Shown one piece after another: positions 8,094 to 10,432 of a DNA stretch of 10,432 bases. The DNA lies in contig RWJK01000763.1 of the NCBI GenBank assembly GCA_004335835.1, positions 1-10,432 on the forward strand, in the 5' to 3' direction. Source of the DNA: Scenedesmus sp. ARA3. Lineage: Eukaryota > Chlorophyta > Chlorophyceae > Sphaeropleales > Scenedesmaceae. Each line of letters opens with the position of its first letter. Position 1 is the stretch's first letter. The notes under the pieces are model-generated. The model worked only from the letters and a program-made list of their open reading frames with translations. It was not told the origin of the DNA and ran no database searches. A program made the position numbers and the translations under genes.

Positions 8094-8930
8094 TGCAGGA
8101 TGGTGGAGATGACGTGTGAGGAGCACGACCGCCAGGCAGCCAGCACGCAGTTTGTGACTCACACCGTGGGTCGCATGCTCGGGGCAATGGACCTGGCAAG
8201 CACAGACATTAACACCAAGGGCTACGAGAACCTGCTGCAGCTTGTTAATAACACAAAAAATGACAGCTTCGAGCTGTACTACGGCCTGTTCCTGTACAAC
8301 ACAAATGCCACAGGTGTGTTTGCGGTGTCTTGCGAACACACTCAATGTATTGGAAGCTTTGCTGCTCATCTGTTGTCATCAGCACCTGTTGACTGGCTGA
8401 TCAGGCGCCTGCCGCCAGCGACATCATCCAGTTTTTCAGTCTGAAGTCCCCACTTACTCGTGAAATGCTTTGCTGAATACGCACTTCATGTCTGCTGTGT
8501 CAAGCATGACGGGGTGTTGCTGCTGTGCTTCACCTTTCACTTCACTTACTGACATATTGGTTGCATATCATTTGCCTGCTGTGCTGCTACAGATGAGCTG
8601 GAACGGCTAGAGAAGGCCTTTGATGTGGTCAAGAAGCAGCTCTTTGGCAGGCTGCACGACATTGCACGCAAGCAGCTCTTCCCAACACCCGTGCCAAACG
8701 AGCAGCCGCCACGGCAGCAAGCCAACGGCGGCAGCAGCAGCAGCAGCAGTAGCGTGCGCAGCGCCAGCAGCAGCAGCAGTAGCATGAGCTCATTGGACAG
8801 CGCTGCTGCTGCTGTGAATGGTGCAGCTTCTGCTGCTGTCAGCCTGGCAAATGGTGTTGCAAAAGGCAAGGCTGGCGCTGCCCCTGGAGCTGCTGCTGTT
8901 GGCGGCGACTTTACACTTGTCGACAAATAG
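5904..8930 (+). CDS. TyrA: Arogenate dehydrogenase (plant-type TyrA), plastid
   Basis: This enzyme oxidatively decarboxylates arogenate to tyrosine with NADP+, the last step of plastid tyrosine synthesis. Six exons join with matching phases: 5904-6066, 6347-6509, 7011-7218, 7467-7669, 8099-8313 and 8593-8930 (429 residues). Exon 1 is a Ser/Arg/Cys-rich transit peptide opening MQSFRCPHSAS. The mature part opens near DAAQPFDFE (64-72). The Rossmann dinucleotide motif GIVGFGTFG lies at 88-96, and ATSR (112-115) after the second strand suggests NADP preference. SSILSTE and VDVLSVK follow, then the signature THPMFGP (198-204), CEEHD (252-256) and the TyrA motif QFVTHTVGR (263-271). The C-terminus after about residue 345 is a poly-Ser/Ala tail with no known role. 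All introns are GT-AG; intron 1 has a CTAAC branch-point-like site near 6318. A chorismate mutase domain is absent, as in plant enzymes. Prephenate as substrate is less likely but not excluded from sequence. Confidence 0.93.
6980..7003 (+). repeat. (CTG)8 tract before TyrA exon 3 acceptor
   Basis: Eight CTG units lie directly before CCGCCAG|G, where a pyrimidine tract is normally found. Confidence 0.9.
7336..7395 (+). repeat. Tandem copy of TyrA exon 4 start, with acceptor
   Basis: Positions 7336-7395 repeat the first 20 codons of exon 4 (7467-7526) at an offset of 131, each preceded by a CACAG acceptor. The two differ at five bases, all synonymous third positions (GTG/GTT, TTT/TTC, CCG/CCA, CCT/CCC, ACA/ACG), while the intron upstream of each has largely diverged. 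If this copy were used, the frame would end at a TAA at 7408-7410, cutting the enzyme after the dinucleotide-binding half. Confidence 0.85.
7746..7834 (+). repeat. Tandem copy of TyrA exon 4 end, with donor
   Basis: Positions 7746-7834 repeat 7586-7674 at an offset of exactly 160, with one mismatch in 89 bases (GCC/GCT, synonymous). The copy holds the last 28 or so codons of exon 4 and the donor GCAG|GTGCG. It lacks an acceptor at its 5' side and so sits as a pseudo-exon inside intron 4. GGTCAA-type repeats follow both copies, so the duplication extended into the intron. Confidence 0.88.
7841..7890 (+). repeat. Five 10-bp GGTCAAACTT-like tandem repeats in intron 4
   Basis: Five units start every 10 bases with GGTC (GGTCAAACTT twice, then GGTCGGACCT, GGTCAGACCC, GGTCAAACAT). 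A related three-unit run with 11-base spacing follows the true exon at 7681-7710. Confidence 0.85.
8040..8090 (+). repeat. (CTG)17 tract before TyrA exon 5 acceptor
   Basis: Seventeen pure CTG units end eight bases before the exon, followed by CCATGCAG. They occupy the pyrimidine-tract position of intron 4. Together with the intron 2 tract this makes two CTG-buffered acceptors in one gene. Confidence 0.92.
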
Positions 8931-9938
8931 AGGGCAAAGGGTGCTCAGTGAATGGAGTACAGAAGAGTGAGATGGCAGAAGAGTGGGGGGCGGCTGGTGC
9001 TGTGCTGTATCTGCTGGCATACTGATGCATGTGGCGTTTTTCTGCGGCTGCGTGTTTGCAGAATGGACTGGGCAGTCATGTTCTTCGAGAGAGTCGCTGC
9101 TGTGATTTCTGCTTTGTTACCAGGGCAAGCCTTGATCAAGGAGGGGGGGGGGACGAGGTCCAACTGGCTGGTTTGCTGCTATGGTTGTTGGGGATGCTGG
9201 TGTGCAGGCATGTACATGCGCAGCATACAGTTTCCATCTGCTTTACATGCTAAACAACTCTGAAAACTCTATGTTAACAGTTGTCATCTGCATTTGCCGA
9301 CTGGCATGTGCCTTGGCCGTCTGCTGCAGTACTGCTGTCAAAAACCTGGCCAGTGCCGTCCCCAGAAGCTGCTGCGGCCAGCCTAGCGCAGCGGCATCTG
9401 CAGGCTGGCAGGTCATGGCCAGGAGTGACAGATCCTCTGTCACGCGTGGCTGCCATGCTGCATGCAAATGGCATTGGCATGCCCACCGGCATCTACGTCA
9501 GACTGCATGAACAGTCAAACTTGAGTCGGTTTCACATATGGTCTGCACGTGAGGAATGGAGCTCTCGCATTTTGGCCGCATGGTGACAATGGTGACTGCA
9601 TGGTGACAGCATCATGATCTTTGAACAGAGAGAGGACGGTCGCTGCTTGCACGGTGCACCCCTTCGTGTCAACTTCTGATATGATCTCTCACGTTCCATG
9701 GTTCAAATCAGCTGGGAAATGCTTCGGCGCTGTCCGCACCGCTGGCTGTTCGTGTCACTCGCCTGGTTGATGTGCCGCACATCATGTGCCGGACGAAAGG
9801 GTTTACGGCCTGCACAGTTCGCGGTGGTACCGTATGTAGCTAAGCTAAAATGTGCACACTTCAGTCAGTAGTTGCCTAGAATGGTACGCCAGTACGTGCT
9901 CTGCTCGTTAACGACTTGTCACTTACTTCCCACTTGAG
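8931..9938. other. About 1 kb without a supportable gene
   Basis: This stretch should begin with the TyrA 3' untranslated region. I see no clear TGTAA polyadenylation signal. It holds a poly-G run near 9143-9151, a short dispersed repeat (9256-9280) and three ATGGTGAC units near 9580-9607. A plus-strand open frame at 9281-9586 lacks an ATG at its start and any recognisable motif, so I leave it uncalled. Confidence 0.5.
9256..9280 (+). repeat. Dispersed 25-bp repeat, copy 2 (copy 1 at 4279-4303)
   Basis: This 25-base block ends in ATGTTAACAG and matches 4279-4303 at 23 of 25 positions on the same strand. Copy 1 lies in intron 3 of gene C, upstream of exon-start copy i. A match this long is not expected by chance in 10 kb, so it may be a fragment of a dispersed element. 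Confidence 0.6.
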
Positions 9939-10238
9939 ATGAGCCTTCCCGCGGAAGACGGCAGTTTCCGTTCACCAAATTCGCCTTTGCAGGCAGTGGA
10001 TGTCCCTTGGCCTTCTGAGACGGGTCGCCGAAGTGCCAGCAGGGAGCTGACTGCTAGCATTGAAGCCTTTAAGAAACACCGCGGCTACGGCCGTAGCGAT
10101 ACAGCTTGCAGGACAAGAATCCAAATCGCCATATCAACGGCGAAGTCGCTCATCTCGATGGCCAGCGCAACCAAACCACGAGTTCGCTTCAGTGACCTTG
10201 AGGAGCTGGTTGTGAAGGCCGAGAAGCTCCTGGCCTAG
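9939..10238 (+). CDS. Hypothetical 99-residue open frame, possibly a broken or partial gene
   Basis: The frame starts at ATG 9939 (MSLPAEDGSFRSPNSPLQAV) and ends at TAG 10236-10238 after DLEELVVKAEKLLA. The C-terminal half is predicted helical and charged; there is no signal peptide, membrane segment or known motif. Coding-like sequence continues in frame after the stop (KADEELATSALRDSLSHRY) for 27 codons to TGA and then 18 more to another TGA. This suggests a longer ancestral frame broken by C-to-T type changes, or a TAG used in place of CAG. A gag-like region of a retroelement or an ordinary algal gene are both possible. Confidence that it is expressed is low. Confidence 0.4.
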   Translation: MSLPAEDGSFRSPNSPLQAVDVPWPSETGRRSASRELTASIEAFKKHRGYGRSDTACRTRIQIAISTAKSLISMASATKPRVRFSDLEELVVKAEKLLA

Positions 10239-10432
10239 AAGGCCGACGAGGAGCTGGCAACGAGCGCGTTGCGAGATAGTTTGAGCCACAGATATGTCGC
10301 AGCCCTGGAAGTCGTGGCTTGACTGGAGGCTAGGTCACCTGTACAGGTGGACATGTCTAGGTACGTACCTGCACTATGATCACCAGACAATCAAGATGCA
10401 AGTCAAGGCACGTCCAGTTGCACATCATGCAA

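Noticed and set aside
7977..8444. Plus-strand frame starting with poly-Leu before TyrA exon 5
   Set aside because: The leucines are the intronic CTG tract; the CATGCAG acceptor and phase place the exon start at 8099.
9281..9586. Plus-strand open frame of about 100 codons
   Set aside because: There is no ATG at its start, no recognised motif and no convincing paired splice sites; kept only as a remark in the gap entry.

Overview
The window reads as nuclear DNA of a green alga, most likely a chlorophyte of the Chlorophyceae (a Sphaeropleales-type genome is my best guess). The reasons are moderately GC-rich DNA, many GT-AG introns of about 90-500 nt, pervasive CAG/CTG trinucleotide tracts, a plant-type arogenate dehydrogenase with a transit-peptide exon, and no bacterial operon features. 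Gene models below come from joining open frames at splice sites whose phases agree; no transcript evidence was available.

Layout. (A) Positions 1-2936, minus strand: a gene for a long low-complexity Q/Y/G/A/T-rich, prion-like protein resembling the N-terminal region of FET-type RNA-binding proteins. Four exons are visible and the 3' part lies beyond position 1. (B) 2937-3391: no gene seen; probably the 5' region of gene A. (C) 3392-5508, minus strand: an unrecognised gene for a probably plastid-targeted, proline- and glutamine-rich protein with a C-terminal membrane helix. Its last intron holds three decayed extra copies of the start of its last exon, and a chimeric decayed copy of exons 3 and 4 lies just downstream. 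(D) 5509-5903: a short gap between divergent genes, probably a shared promoter region. (E) 5904-8930, plus strand: arogenate dehydrogenase (TyrA), the last step of plastid tyrosine synthesis, in six exons with compatible phases (429 residues). (F) 8931-9938: no supportable gene; short repeats only. (G) 9939-10238 and onward, plus strand: an unrecognised helical open frame followed by an in-frame stop and further coding-like sequence, possibly a decayed gene or mobile-element ORF.

The most striking signal is shared by genes A, C and E. In each, the edge of an exon together with its adjoining splice site has been copied in tandem: exon starts lie upstream and exon ends lie downstream of the complete exon, at spacings of 110-160 nt. 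In E all differences in the copied exon parts are synonymous, and in C they are strongly synonymous-biased, while flanking intron sequence has diverged. In C the copied starts form a four-member array at 136/142/143-nt spacing. Three of the four would replace the membrane-anchored C-terminus with shorter soluble ends if spliced. This could be a system of duplicated alternative exon edges, decayed tandem exon copies, or an artefact of merging two diverged haplotypes in an assembly; long reads and RNA-seq would separate these.
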